Counted from the stretch's first letter, positions 38,456 to 46,984 are shown. The stretch: 64,000 nucleotides of DNA from Thalassolituus oleivorans MIL-1 (GCF_000355675.1 NC_020888.1:2649501-2713500), one strand, 5' to 3'. Notes: a model not told the origin generated them from the sequence alone. A program made the numbers and translations.

Positions 38456-38875
38456 ATGAACTTAGACATCCGCTGGCATCAACGCCTTGCTAATTATGCC
38501 TCTGCCTTCAACGAACTTGATGAAGCCGTTGCTCTTAACAACCAACGACCACTCAGTAAATTAGAAGAACAAGGTCTAATTCAAGCATTTGAATACACCT
38601 ACGAGCTTGCATGGAACAGCATTAAAGACTTCTACCAAGCTCAAGGTGAAAGTGATATTCAAGGTAGCCGCGATGCAATACGAATGGCGTTCCGCCGAGG
38701 GCTAATCACCGACGGTGATCTTTGGATGGAGATGATAAAAAGCCGCACGCTAACCTCCCACACATACAACCGCGAAACAGCGCGTTTAATTGTTAGCCAA
38801 ATATTAAACGACTATCACAACGCATTTAAACTCCTGCTAACAAACCTACAAAACAGAAAGCAAGAAGAGACATGA
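38456..38875 (+). CDS. HEPN-type protein of a HepT/MntA-like pair (cassette 2)
   Basis: A 139-residue paralogue of the protein at 31737-32153. It shares IRWHQRLANYASAF, the EEQGLIQAFEYTYELAW core, MAFRRGLITDGDLWMEM, and the R-x4-H-x-Y motif as RTLTSHTY. The start at 38456 matches the paralogue's N-terminus; a longer reading from 38363 runs back into repeat sequence. The stop overlaps the MNT start as ATGA. No strong ribosome site is visible. Confidence 0.87.
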   Translation: MNLDIRWHQRLANYASAFNELDEAVALNNQRPLSKLEEQGLIQAFEYTYELAWNSIKDFYQAQGESDIQGSRDAIRMAFRRGLITDGDLWMEMIKSRTLTSHTYNRETARLIVSQILNDYHNAFKLLLTNLQNRKQEET

Positions 38876-39177
38876 AAACGCTGATAAATACCGGATTAAA
38901 AGCCGAAGACATTGAAGCGATTAAACGTGTCATGCAGCAACACCCTGGAATTATCAGCGTTGTACTTTATGGCTCCAGAGCAAAAGGCAATTATCGTAAT
39001 AACTCCGACATAGATCTTTGCTTGATAGCTCCAAACATGAACTACAGCGAATTTAGCCAAATATCGCTTGAACTTGACGACCTCATGCTGCCTTACGACA
39101 TTGATCTTAGCCTGCAACACCACATCGAGAACCAAGAGTTGTTAGAACATATCGCAAGAGTAGGAAAACCTTTGTGA
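38872..39177 (+). CDS. MNT-type nucleotidyltransferase (cassette 2)
   Basis: A 101-residue minimal nucleotidyltransferase with active site YGSRAKGNYRNNSDIDLCL (GSx10DxD). It differs substantially from the cassette 1 partner outside the active site, so the two cassettes are old paralogues or separate arrivals, not a fresh duplication. Likely antitoxin to the overlapping HEPN gene. Confidence 0.9.
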   Translation: MKTLINTGLKAEDIEAIKRVMQQHPGIISVVLYGSRAKGNYRNNSDIDLCLIAPNMNYSEFSQISLELDDLMLPYDIDLSLQHHIENQELLEHIARVGKPL

Positions 39178-39194
39178 TTATATCAGTGCTGTAA

Positions 39195-39597
39195 ATCGGC
39201 ACTGCTCGCTTCGCCCTGTAGGAGCGGATCTTATCCGCGAACAATGTCGCGAAAAAGTTTCGCTCCTACAGACGGAATTTGTAGGAGCGATTCAACGAAC
39301 GTTTTTTGTTCGTAGTCGCGACAAGCGGTGGTTATATCAACGCCATTAATCGGCACTGCTCGCTTCGCTCCCTGAGTACCTCCTACAGTTCAAATACAAT
39401 TCAGATTTAACAATGATCCTGTAGGAGCGACTCAACGAACGGTATTTCTGTAGGAGCGACTCAACGAACGTTTTTTGTTCGTAGTCGCGACAAGCGGTGG
39501 TTATATCAACGCTTCAAATCGGCACTGCTCGCTTCGCTCTGTAGGAGCGGATCTTATCCGCGAACAGCCTCGCGAAAAAGTTTCGCTCCTACAGCTA
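39195..39597. repeat. GTAGGAG-type repeat array
   Basis: Alternating modules GTAGGAGCGGATCTTATCCGCG / GCGAAAAAGTTTCGCTCCTAC and GTAGGAGCGACTCAACGAACG / TTCGTAGTCGCGACAAGCGG, with CGGCACTGCTCGCTTCGCTC. The array runs up to within five bases of the stop codon of the following minus-strand gene. Confidence 0.9.
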
Positions 39598-40758
39598 CGC
39601 CGCCCAATCTTCATTACCCTTGCCAAAGGTTGCCGCAAACGCTCCTTGAATATTGCGCGCATAGGCACTGTTCTTCTTGAACGATTCTTTAACTACCAAA
39701 TACCCAGCCAGTAAAAAGCCACTCGCCGCAATAGCGCTTTGGGTACTAAACGCCATATCCAAACTCGTAGCCGCACCGCTAAGACCAACCGCTCCTATGC
39801 CGCCACCCAGCGTTAACTTAGCACCAATAGACTTCAACTCACCAACCGCCTCAGAACGTGCATCTGGGTTGTGTATGACATCGCGCTTATTAATATTGAT
39901 ACCCTGAAAAACAAGGCCCGATTTTTTACACAAGGCTTCCAAATCATTTTTACTGGTCGTTTTACCGCGTGGGTTCGAGAAAAATACCGACTGCTTTTCC
40001 AAACCACGTTGAGCAACATGAATATCACTCGATGCAGGGTTGCTATTCAGATAATTCAACGCCTTAACAAAGCACGCTGCGCCTTCGCCGTGTACTAACC
40101 AGCGCAAGCTTTCTTGTTTTCGTTGCGCCATTTGAATTAAAGAAATCAAATGGTCAAGTTGGTCTTTGCTGGTGAATTCGTTATTCATCCAAAACAACGA
40201 ATAATGATTACTGGGCTGACGATAATAGCTAATTTCATCATTATTTAACCAAGCGTTTTCAATATGCGTGCCTAGCTTCTCAGCTGCTGTATCTGCATCA
40301 TCAAACTTCCCTGCGACCGCCGCCATGTGCGCCATAACCCCCCACTTATGGCTTAACTCCATCGACACTTCAGGTCTGCTACCATCCGGTATGGACCAAG
40401 CTCTTTCATCAACATCCCATTTTGCTTGATACAAACCCGCTGCTTTATGCTTAGGCGCTTCGAGTGCTTCATCGACCACAAATAAGTCTACCTGCACGTC
40501 GCCGTTATCGAGGATTTCATAAAACATTTTGCACGGCCCAAAGATTTTTTGCTGCATCATGCGCCGATTACCATCGGGCAAAATAGCCAATGCATATAAG
40601 GCCCGTAACATAGTGGTCATGTAATAATTACCCGCATGACCAGCTTTCAGTTTCTTCCAAGAACCGCCTGCGTCTTTGCGCACAAACACGCTGCGGTTAA
40701 TGTTGGTGTTTTCGCCTTTTTGAACAATCATTTCCCATTCGGCTGAATTTAGGGTCAT
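39595..40758 (-). CDS. Unknown protein with C-terminal hydrophobic hairpin; partner of the 289-aa protein
   Basis: A 387-residue protein I do not recognise. Residues 1-300 are polar and look globular. Residues 314-356 form two hydrophobic Gly/Ala-rich stretches (GGGIGAVGLSGAATSL and SAIAASGFLLAGYLVV), which suggest a membrane-inserting hairpin. A basic and polar tail ends the protein. There is no signal peptide. The ATG at 40758 has AAGGAGAG upstream. It begins 22 bp behind the 289-aa gene and is surely in its operon. Such a hairpin occurs in some pore-forming effectors, but no secretion marker is seen, so function is open. Confidence 0.8.
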   Translation of the reverse strand: MTLNSAEWEMIVQKGENTNINRSVFVRKDAGGSWKKLKAGHAGNYYMTTMLRALYALAILPDGNRRMMQQKIFGPCKMFYEILDNGDVQVDLFVVDEALEAPKHKAAGLYQAKWDVDERAWSIPDGSRPEVSMELSHKWGVMAHMAAVAGKFDDADTAAEKLGTHIENAWLNNDEISYYRQPSNHYSLFWMNNEFTSKDQLDHLISLIQMAQRKQESLRWLVHGEGAACFVKALNYLNSNPASSDIHVAQRGLEKQSVFFSNPRGKTTSKNDLEALCKKSGLVFQGININKRDVIHNPDARSEAVGELKSIGAKLTLGGGIGAVGLSGAATSLDMAFSTQSAIAASGFLLAGYLVVKESFKKNSAYARNIQGAFAATFGKGNEDWAA

Positions 40759-40780
40759 GTCTACTCTCCTTGTATTAACT

Positions 40781-41650
40781 TTATTTACGGGTATTAGATT
40801 TATCTTCAAATTTAAATTCGGGTGCTGGGCTACCCGCTTCTAGAATCACGATATGCGGTTCGCCTTCGCTGGTACGGCCATTGCGCCATTTGGGCTGAAT
40901 CCATTGTTCTGGCTCACGATATTCCGAGATTTTGGCATCGGGCCATTTGTTTTTAGCTTCGGCTATCCGGCGTGTTAAATCCGCACTTAAGGTTAGCTTT
41001 AAGCTGCGGCATATTTGGTCGCGAACGCGACGAGAAAATTCGACCGGTGGCGACCCTAAATTAAGAAACATAATGCGCAGAATATAACGATCATCCAACG
41101 GCGTAACCGCATAGCTTGAATATCTAGTAAAGTCGTGGGAGGTAAACTCTGTTACGCCAGTGAGATCGCGATGCATCTCATACACCACCCATGGAAGGTG
41201 GTCTGTTGGCAACAGCCGCCATGCTCTTGGTCCTATTCTCCCCTTGCACCCCCCTGGACCTAGGCGATGAATAAAGCGCATCACCACCTGCTCAAAATGC
41301 TCAGGATTCAGGCACGTCATCCCTTCGGGTAAGCAATCAACACGGTCTATCGCTACCTTAACTGAGATAGTACCCATGCTGGACGACAAGCCAAACGGCG
41401 CGGCATATAAGTCCAGATCACGGCCCATCAACAAGGCGGTTGAAAAGGTGCCATCATCAGGATCAAAGCCTTCGGTAGTGTATAAATTGAAGTGACTCAG
41501 CGGCGCTTGCTGCTCAGGCAACGATGCATCGTTATGCGCAGGCACATCAAGCTCCAGCTTGGAACCGGAGATATCCATCTCAATATGTTGAGGCTTATTT
41601 AAGCCTGCAAGAAAGGGGCGCTTGCGTGAGGCAAAAAGACGATTCAGCAT
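40781..41650 (-). CDS. Unknown protein, paralogue of the 283-aa protein at 32799-33650
   Basis: A 289-residue soluble protein of an unrecognised family, first gene of a two-gene operon with the 387-aa protein. It shares segments with the 283-aa protein throughout: RVDCLPEGMTCLNPEHFEQV, HRLGPG, RSLKLTLSAD and EYREPEQWIQPKWRNG. It begins MLNRLFASRKRP, the same twelve residues that open the Imm11-like gene at 42009-42638. A conserved leader AGCAGGGATT lies before the ATG. The 5' gap holds another repeat array. Confidence 0.8.
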   Translation of the reverse strand: MLNRLFASRKRPFLAGLNKPQHIEMDISGSKLELDVPAHNDASLPEQQAPLSHFNLYTTEGFDPDDGTFSTALLMGRDLDLYAAPFGLSSSMGTISVKVAIDRVDCLPEGMTCLNPEHFEQVVMRFIHRLGPGGCKGRIGPRAWRLLPTDHLPWVVYEMHRDLTGVTEFTSHDFTRYSSYAVTPLDDRYILRIMFLNLGSPPVEFSRRVRDQICRSLKLTLSADLTRRIAEAKNKWPDAKISEYREPEQWIQPKWRNGRTSEGEPHIVILEAGSPAPEFKFEDKSNTRK

Positions 41651-41665
41651 AATCCCTGCTTTGTA
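41616..41665 (-). repeat. 50-bp leader/start block, copy A
   Basis: This block covers the ribosome-site leader and first twelve codons of the 289-aa gene. It is identical in 49 of 50 positions to 42604-42653 in front of and within the Imm11-like gene. Sequence on both sides of the block is unrelated between the two genes. Confidence 0.9.
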
Positions 41666-41717
41666 TTTATAAAGTGGCTAGATAATAACAATCAACGAAT
41701 GCCGAGTCACCACCGCA

Positions 41718-41985
41718 AAGCTAATCGGCACTGCTCGCTTCGCTCTGTAGGAGCGGATCTTATCCGCGAACAGCCTCGCGAAAAAGTTTCGCTCCTACAG
41801 ACGGAATTTGTAGGAGCGACTCAACGAATGGTATTTCTGTAGGAGCCACTCAACGAACGTTTTTTGTTCGTAGTCGCGATAAGCGATAATCCTATCAACG
41901 CCATTAATCGGCACTGCTTTAATCGGCACTGCTTTAATCGGCACTGCTCGCTTCGCTCCCTGAGTACCTCCTACAGATTTTAATT
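41718..41985. repeat. GTAGGAG-type repeat array
   Basis: GTAGGAGCGGATCTTATCCGCG, GCGAAAAAGTTTCGCTCCTAC, two GTAGGAGC-ACTCAACGAA modules, TTCGTAGTCGCGATAAGCG and three CGGCACTGC starts before CTCGCTTCGCTCC and GAGTACCTCCTAC. It is the last array before the second polysaccharide operon. Confidence 0.88.
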
Positions 41986-42008
41986 CAACGAATACTATCT
42001 CAGTAAGT

Positions 42009-42638
42009 TTAAAAATCACCCACCAATTTTTTGTTGAAAATAAGTCCCTTTAACTTGTGCGAATCTATCAATTGCTTAAACTCATCACCACAGAAAAGTG
42101 TTGAACAACGATCAAATCGAGTAGTAAAGACCAGTTGATTAACTGTAGAAGATTCATCAAATCCCAATGCTGAAACTCCCTGCCAAAAGCCTTCTTTAAT
42201 GATAGATTTGCTAACACTTAGATCTGTATTAATTGCGTTTAGACAGTGGAAAACTTGGTACTGCTCTCCCTCAATAGTAATCGGCATAAACTCTCCGTAC
42301 TCTTCGAGCTTATCTCCAATCGCCATAAAAGCCTTAGGTGACAACACCAGATTACTACTGTCCCAAATCGTTATATCAGGCTTGATTAGGCCCTCATCGT
42401 CGGCCATGAACGAACCACCGATATCAACCCATATATCTCTTAATGAGCGCAAATCCCACGCATAACTATCGAATTGCTCCGGCGAAATTGATCCACCCAT
42501 TGCCTCAAGAAGATCGAAAGGATCAATATCAATATTTAGGTATTCGTTATATGCATCGCTAATTCGATATATCATGCTGGCACCAGCGAGTCGATAGACG
42601 CCAGGGCGCTTGCGTGACGCAAAAAGACGATTCAGCAT
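42009..42638 (-). CDS. Imm11-like immunity protein with borrowed N-terminus
   Basis: A 209-residue protein whose body matches the Imm11 (DUF1629) immunity family and the protein at 44167-44748: KPDITIWDSSNLVLSPKAF, then GEFMPITIEGEQYQVFHCLNA, and a C-terminal LKGLIFNKKL. Imm11 proteins usually protect against a toxin encoded next to them; no recognisable toxin is adjacent. The first twelve residues, MLNRLFASRKRP, and the leader are copied from the 289-aa gene. The native start may be the internal ATG at 42575 (MIYRISDAY), which lines up with the paralogue's MKIYSIGADY. An IS3-family element lies 80 bp upstream. Confidence 0.7.
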   Translation of the reverse strand: MLNRLFASRKRPGVYRLAGASMIYRISDAYNEYLNIDIDPFDLLEAMGGSISPEQFDSYAWDLRSLRDIWVDIGGSFMADDEGLIKPDITIWDSSNLVLSPKAFMAIGDKLEEYGEFMPITIEGEQYQVFHCLNAINTDLSVSKSIIKEGFWQGVSALGFDESSTVNQLVFTTRFDRCSTLFCGDEFKQLIDSHKLKGLIFNKKLVGDF

Positions 42639-42653
42639 AATCCCTGCTTTGTA
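42604..42653 (-). repeat. 50-bp leader/start block, copy B
   Basis: Second copy of the 49/50-identical block described at 41616-41665. It supplies the ribosome site, ATG and first codons to the Imm11-like gene. It ends 65 bp before the insertion sequence. Confidence 0.9.
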
Positions 42654-42736
42654 CTTTCAAATAGGCCGGTATTTTAACACCCACAGCCTGACGCTGTTAA
42701 CCTTGGCGCGACAGCCTCTGAATCGCCCCTAGTTTC

Positions 42737-43618
42737 CTAGACACCCATTTGCTTCAAAAAATAATTCTTTTCATAGTCCCTTGGCGACAAGTCATTATTA
42801 TTACCATGACGACGTGTGGAATTATAAAACAGCTCGATATAATTAAATATATCCGCTTTTCCTTCTTCTCTTGTGCGATAAATTTTACGGCGAATACGTT
42901 CTCGCTTTAGCAAGGCAAAGAAGCTTTCCGCACAGGCATTATCATGACAGTTCCCTCTACGGCTCATGCTGACGGTTAAGTTATTGGCTTTTAACATGCT
43001 TTGCCAGTCGTAACTTGTGTATTGGCAACCTTGATCGGAATGCACGATCACCTCACCTTTTGGCTTCCTTCGCCAGCACGCCATCGTGATTGCATTCAGT
43101 ACCAAGTCGGTATTAATACGTTCACTCATCGACCAGCCAACGACCTGTCGTGAGAATAAATCAATGATTACCGCTAGAAACAGCCAGCCCTCATAGGTAC
43201 GAATGTATGTAATATCGGTGACCCATACGGTATTCGGTTTGGATACATCAAATTCACGATTCAGTAGGTTAGGGGCAACGGTGGATAGCTCGCCGCTGTC
43301 ATAGCGTGTTTTTCGGTTGTAGCCCCGTTCTGCCTGTATTTGTGCCTGCTGCATCAGTCGATGAACACGATTTTTCCCGCAGTGTTCTCCCGCATGCTTT
43401 AGATCTTTATAGATTTTTCGATAGCCATAAACGCAACCACTCTCAAGCCAGAATTGCTTAATAAACCCGAGAAGATACTCATCAACTTTCTGCCGTATAC
43501 TTTCGGGATTCGCTAACCAGGCATAAAACCCACTAGGATGAACTTCAAGTGTTCGACACAGAGTACGAACGGAGTAGCGATCTGTTCGAGATTTTATGAA
43601 CGTGTATTTTTCTTTGAC
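42737..43618 (-). CDS. IS3-family transposase OrfB (DDE integrase)
   Basis: The catalytic half of the transposase. An HTH_21-like region (SGCVYGYRKIYKDLK) is followed by the rve integrase core with the DDE triad: Asp in VTDITYIRT, Asp in VHSDQGCQYTS and Glu in CAESFFALLKRE. No ATG starts the frame; it opens upstream inside orfA, so it is made by -1 frameshifting at the A-rich stretch 43606-43615 to give OrfAB. An internal ATG at 43354 would lack the N-terminal part. The start given marks the approximate shift region. Confidence 0.92.
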   Translation of the reverse strand, partial: VKEKYTFIKSRTDRYSVRTLCRTLEVHPSGFYAWLANPESIRQKVDEYLLGFIKQFWLESGCVYGYRKIYKDLKHAGEHCGKNRVHRLMQQAQIQAERGYNRKTRYDSGELSTVAPNLLNREFDVSKPNTVWVTDITYIRTYEGWLFLAVIIDLFSRQVVGWSMSERINTDLVLNAITMACWRRKPKGEVIVHSDQGCQYTSYDWQSMLKANNLTVSMSRRGNCHDNACAESFFALLKRERIRRKIYRTREEGKADIFNYIELFYNSTRRHGNNNDLSPRDYEKNYFLKQMGV

Positions 43619-43887
43619 TCGGCAGCAAAGAACACGGCGGCCTCCTTTAATATGTCACGCTCCTCTGTGACACGTTTTAGCTCCGCTTTAAGCTTACGCA
43701 GCTCTTCATGACTGGATTGCTTCTCGTGGTAGGCTTGCGCATTCTCGCCGTAACGATCACGCCAGTTGTACAAGCTCTTAGTTGTAATGCCTAAACGCTG
43801 AGCAACATCAGCAATGGAGTAACCATGTTCGGTCACTTGCTTTACTGCTGCGATCTTGAATTCTTCGTTATATCGTTCACCAGCCAT
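43594..43887 (-). CDS. IS3-family transposase OrfA
   Basis: A 97-residue DNA-binding subunit. The HTH_Tnp_1 domain spans about 5-50 (NEEFKIAAVKQVTEHGYS ... LGITTKSLYNWRDRYG) and a leucine-zipper-like coiled coil about 58-88. It ends in a lysine-rich tail coded by the A-rich sequence where ribosomes shift into orfB. Alone, OrfA usually represses transposition; fused OrfAB is the transposase. Confidence 0.93.
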   Translation of the reverse strand: MAGERYNEEFKIAAVKQVTEHGYSIADVAQRLGITTKSLYNWRDRYGENAQAYHEKQSSHEELRKLKAELKRVTEERDILKEAAVFFAAESKKNTRS

Positions 43888-44166
43888 ATCGGCCTCCTCT
43901 TTAAGTACATTGTAACTTTAAAGAGTGTCTAGGAAACTAGGGGCGATTCACCTCTATAAATAATTTTTGTTGCAAGTTGGGCCATTTGACCAGCTACTTA
44001 AGCAGCGTTAGCATCCTCGACAAAGAAGCATTTTTGATGCGCGTAACCCTATTGCCGAGGCATACGGTAGCGTTCAATAATAGAAATACCTATGTAACAA
44101 TGAACCGATTAGAATAAATCCCGTAAGATAAATACCCTGCAATGCAATATAGTAGAGTCTGCGCAT

Positions 44167-44748
44167 ATGAAAATTTACAGCATTGGCGCAGACTACGAAG
44201 CCTGCAAAACGTTTACGCTCCCAATGAGCGACGTGCTACTTGCTTACAAAAACCAAATCCCAATGAAACAACTGCTCGACTTTCCAAAGCATAATCTTGC
44301 TTTAACTGATGTATGGAAACGGATGGAAGCCAGCTTTGAAAGTATTAGTGATATCACGCAAAGCGAAACAATTCCGGATATTACAACTTGGGTTACTGGC
44401 ACACTGGTACTATCAGAAAAAGCTAAGCAATTATTAACGTGCTTGGAAGGTCACGGCGAATATCTACCGATTAACACGCCAGATGGAGAGTATTGGATAT
44501 TTAACTGCTTAGAGGTGCTGCCTGCCGATGAAAAGCAAAGTAAGCGCACAGTAGAACAAGGGCAAGTTTTGGATGTTGAGAAAATAGAATTTTCTGACGA
44601 TGCCGTTAAAAACGTATGTATCTTTAAAACAGACTACGACGGTTTTCGAAGTACGTTTTGCACTAGTACGTTAAAGGAAGAGATCAGTAAAAATCAGTTA
44701 AGTGGTTTAACTTTTAATACAAGCTTAGGGAGTCCGAACTACGTATAG
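44167..44748 (+). CDS. Imm11-like immunity family protein
   Basis: A 193-residue protein with the Imm11 (DUF1629) pattern: IPDITTWVTGTLVLSEKA at about 73-90, GEYLPINTPDGEYWIFNCLE at about 98-117, and a C-terminal LSGLTFNTSLG. It is a diverged paralogue of the protein at 42009-42638, on the opposite strand and on the other side of the IS element. It could be an orphan immunity gene, with its toxin lost or replaced. The start MKIYSIGADY is the only good one. Confidence 0.78.
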   Translation: MKIYSIGADYEACKTFTLPMSDVLLAYKNQIPMKQLLDFPKHNLALTDVWKRMEASFESISDITQSETIPDITTWVTGTLVLSEKAKQLLTCLEGHGEYLPINTPDGEYWIFNCLEVLPADEKQSKRTVEQGQVLDVEKIEFSDDAVKNVCIFKTDYDGFRSTFCTSTLKEEISKNQLSGLTFNTSLGSPNYV

Positions 44749-44771
44749 AGAGGAGAGTGAGTGCCGTATAC

Positions 44772-46058
44772 TCACCCTATCGGCCAGAACCCCAACCGCT
44801 TTTTAACCATAGCCAAGGCCAATAAGTTCTGAACTGACAACCCTATAGCCGTAGCGCTTGCTGCGCCCAGCGCTCCCCAATAATGAGTAAACGCCAACGC
44901 TAAAATAATAGTAAGCGGGCCTGCAAAAAAGGTGACACGACGAAAGTCTTTTTCGTGACCACTCATATTCAATAAATAGCCCACTGATCCCGTAGCCACA
45001 TTGATAAACTGACCTATTGCCATAATAGTAAGCAGTAATGCACCTTGCTCAAATCCCTTACCAAACAAGCCCATTACAAACTCAGGGAACACAATCATTA
45101 CTGCGACAACGGGTAGTACAATGGCAATCATTCCACGAGTAGACCACTTGGCTAGCTTTTGGATTTGAGCAACATTGCCCTCCTTCCAAAGCCGAGCATA
45201 ACGTGGAGCAACCACCATATTAACCACCATTAAAACAAAGCTTGTTAGCGTGGCCGTACGCTGAGCTGCGGTCAAATAAGCAAGATCCTCTGAACTAACA
45301 TAAGCACCGGCAATTAATATACCCGACCACAAAACGGCCAAAGACATGCACGATGCCGCCCACAAATTTGAACTAGCAGACCAAAGCTCTGAATCACGTA
45401 ATTTACCGATACTGAACGTAACCCCCGTTTGTGAATACCACAACCCGAATGCACTAGAGCAAACCACTACAGCGCTAAGAGCATAAATCATTGCTGCATT
45501 TTCGGCATTAAGCCAACTCGCTATCAAACCAGCTGAATAGTATTTTTCGTAAACGAAAATCGCTGAAAACGCCGCCACGAATAAAGCAGATAAACCTAAG
45601 TTCTGATAAATAGTAGTAAGAATAACTCGGTGCTGACCCTGAAAACCCATAGCCAACAGCATAAACAGCGCCATAGCGGGTAAAGCCAGCATCAACCACC
45701 GCAATACAGGGGCTAACTCTGGTTTGTTAAATATAAGCTCTGAGATAGGATCAGCGAGTAAAGCAGTTAAACCGCAAAAAGGGACGACTGCTAACACGAT
45801 CCACAGTAAACCTGTATTAAGCTTTTGTTGCGCAACCTCGGACGTCCCTTCAGCCCCGATAAATCGCAGCACCACGTTATCCAGCCCAAGACGGAAGAAC
45901 ACTGACAATGCGGATAACAGAGAAAAGCCAAAAAGGAATAAACCAGACTCGGCCGCACCCAACGCACGAGCGACAACAGCAGTGAGCACAAACGCGACAA
46001 CAGCAGCGCTGGCTTTAACTAAGCCAGCGATTGCCGTTTTGATCAAAAGAGGCGACAT
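44772..46058 (-). CDS. wzx: Wzx-type oligosaccharide flippase
   Basis: A 428-residue protein with about twelve to fourteen membrane segments, of the polysaccharide biosynthesis / MATE-like flippase class. It would move undecaprenyl-linked repeat units to the periplasmic side. The N-terminus (KASAAVVAFVLTAVVARALG--ESGLFLFGFSLL) is clearly related to the remnant at 55304-55597. It is the last gene of the long minus-strand operon; its ATG overlaps the TAA of the sugar-phosphate isomerase (TAATG). A weak hairpin covers its stop, facing the convergent Imm11-like gene. Confidence 0.9.
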   Translation of the reverse strand: MSPLLIKTAIAGLVKASAAVVAFVLTAVVARALGAAESGLFLFGFSLLSALSVFFRLGLDNVVLRFIGAEGTSEVAQQKLNTGLLWIVLAVVPFCGLTALLADPISELIFNKPELAPVLRWLMLALPAMALFMLLAMGFQGQHRVILTTIYQNLGLSALFVAAFSAIFVYEKYYSAGLIASWLNAENAAMIYALSAVVVCSSAFGLWYSQTGVTFSIGKLRDSELWSASSNLWAASCMSLAVLWSGILIAGAYVSSEDLAYLTAAQRTATLTSFVLMVVNMVVAPRYARLWKEGNVAQIQKLAKWSTRGMIAIVLPVVAVMIVFPEFVMGLFGKGFEQGALLLTIMAIGQFINVATGSVGYLLNMSGHEKDFRRVTFFAGPLTIILALAFTHYWGALGAASATAIGLSVQNLLALAMVKKRLGFWPIG

Positions 46059-46984
46059 TATTTTTTAAACACACCGACGACATTCTGACCATCTGATACC
46101 AAAACAGAATTAATTCCCTTGGTATCCATTAGTTGTAAAGCATCTTCGACACGAGTGCCCACTTTCACAGTAACTGGGTTCGCCACCATTAAGTCATTAG
46201 CGCATTTGCTAAAGAGTTCGGCTTGATAACGTTCAATAGCGCGGCGTAAATCACCGTCGGTGATTACATGGGCAACGTCGTTTGCCATAACAATAGCTAA
46301 GCCTAAACCCGATTTACTCATTGTGGTAATAACGTCTGCCATCGACGCAGTGGCATTTAAAATTGGTAAATTCTCCGTCGACATTTCATTTTCGACACGA
46401 GACAGCAAACGACGCCCCAACGATCCACCAGGGTGAAAGCGAGCGAAGTTCTCTGGCTTAAAATCACGCGCTTTCATTAAGGTAACTGCTAATGCATCCC
46501 CCATGGCAAGCGTTGCTGTAGTGGACGCCGTTGGAGCTAACTGCAAAGGACAAGCTTCTTGCTCAACACCAACATCTAAATGGTAGTTAGCTGCTAAAGC
46601 CAGAGTTGACTTTGGATTACCCGTCATAGCGATTAAGACATTACCGTTGTCTTTTAAAAACGGGATCAATTTTACAACTTCGTCGGTCTCGCCAGAGTTT
46701 GAAATTGCAATAAACACATCATCAGGCGACACCATGCCTAAATCGCCATGATAGGCTTCGCCTGGGTGCATAAAGAACGAAGGAGTACCAGTACTTGCCA
46801 TAGTGGCAGCGATCTTTTTACCGATGATACCCGACTTGCCCATGCCGCAGATTATAACGCGACCTTGAGAAGTCAATATGGATTTAATCGCACTATCAAA
46901 ATTATTCGTTAACCTATTCTTTAAACCCAAAACTGCATTTGCTTCAATATCGAAAACCTGCAACGCTAAAGTTTGATAATTCAT
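46058..46984 (-). CDS. kdsD: Arabinose-5-phosphate isomerase (KdsD/KpsF/GutQ family)
   Basis: A 308-residue enzyme interconverting ribulose-5-phosphate and arabinose-5-phosphate, the first step to Kdo. The SIS domain (about 30-170) has ICGMGKSGIIGKKIAATMASTGT and HGDLGM; two CBS motifs follow (about 200-305). It is slightly shorter than E. coli KdsD (328 aa), ending soon after the second CBS. Capsule loci often carry a second copy (KpsF), so this may be cluster-specific. TAATG overlap couples it to wzx. Confidence 0.92.
   Translation of the reverse strand: MNYQTLALQVFDIEANAVLGLKNRLTNNFDSAIKSILTSQGRVIICGMGKSGIIGKKIAATMASTGTPSFFMHPGEAYHGDLGMVSPDDVFIAISNSGETDEVVKLIPFLKDNGNVLIAMTGNPKSTLALAANYHLDVGVEQEACPLQLAPTASTTATLAMGDALAVTLMKARDFKPENFARFHPGGSLGRRLLSRVENEMSTENLPILNATASMADVITTMSKSGLGLAIVMANDVAHVITDGDLRRAIERYQAELFSKCANDLMVANPVTVKVGTRVEDALQLMDTKGINSVLVSDGQNVVGVFKK

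Larger units (their letters stand above)
42719..43950 (-). mobile_element. IS3-family insertion sequence with intact ends
   Basis: A 1232-bp element bounded by perfect 26-bp inverted repeats TGAATCGCCCCTAGTTTCCT... (42719-42744 and 43925-43950), with the TG...CA ends of the family. The 4-bp direct repeat CCTC flanks it on both sides (42715-42718 and 43951-43954), which records the insertion event. It contains overlapping orfA and orfB with a -1 frameshift arrangement. All parts look intact, so it may be active. The orfB stop codon lies inside the left inverted repeat. Confidence 0.96.

Noticed and set aside
43354-43887. IS3 orfB interpreted as a broken transposase
   Set aside because: The frame is open upstream of the internal ATG into orfA, and the A-rich shift region explains the lack of a start codon; the element looks intact.
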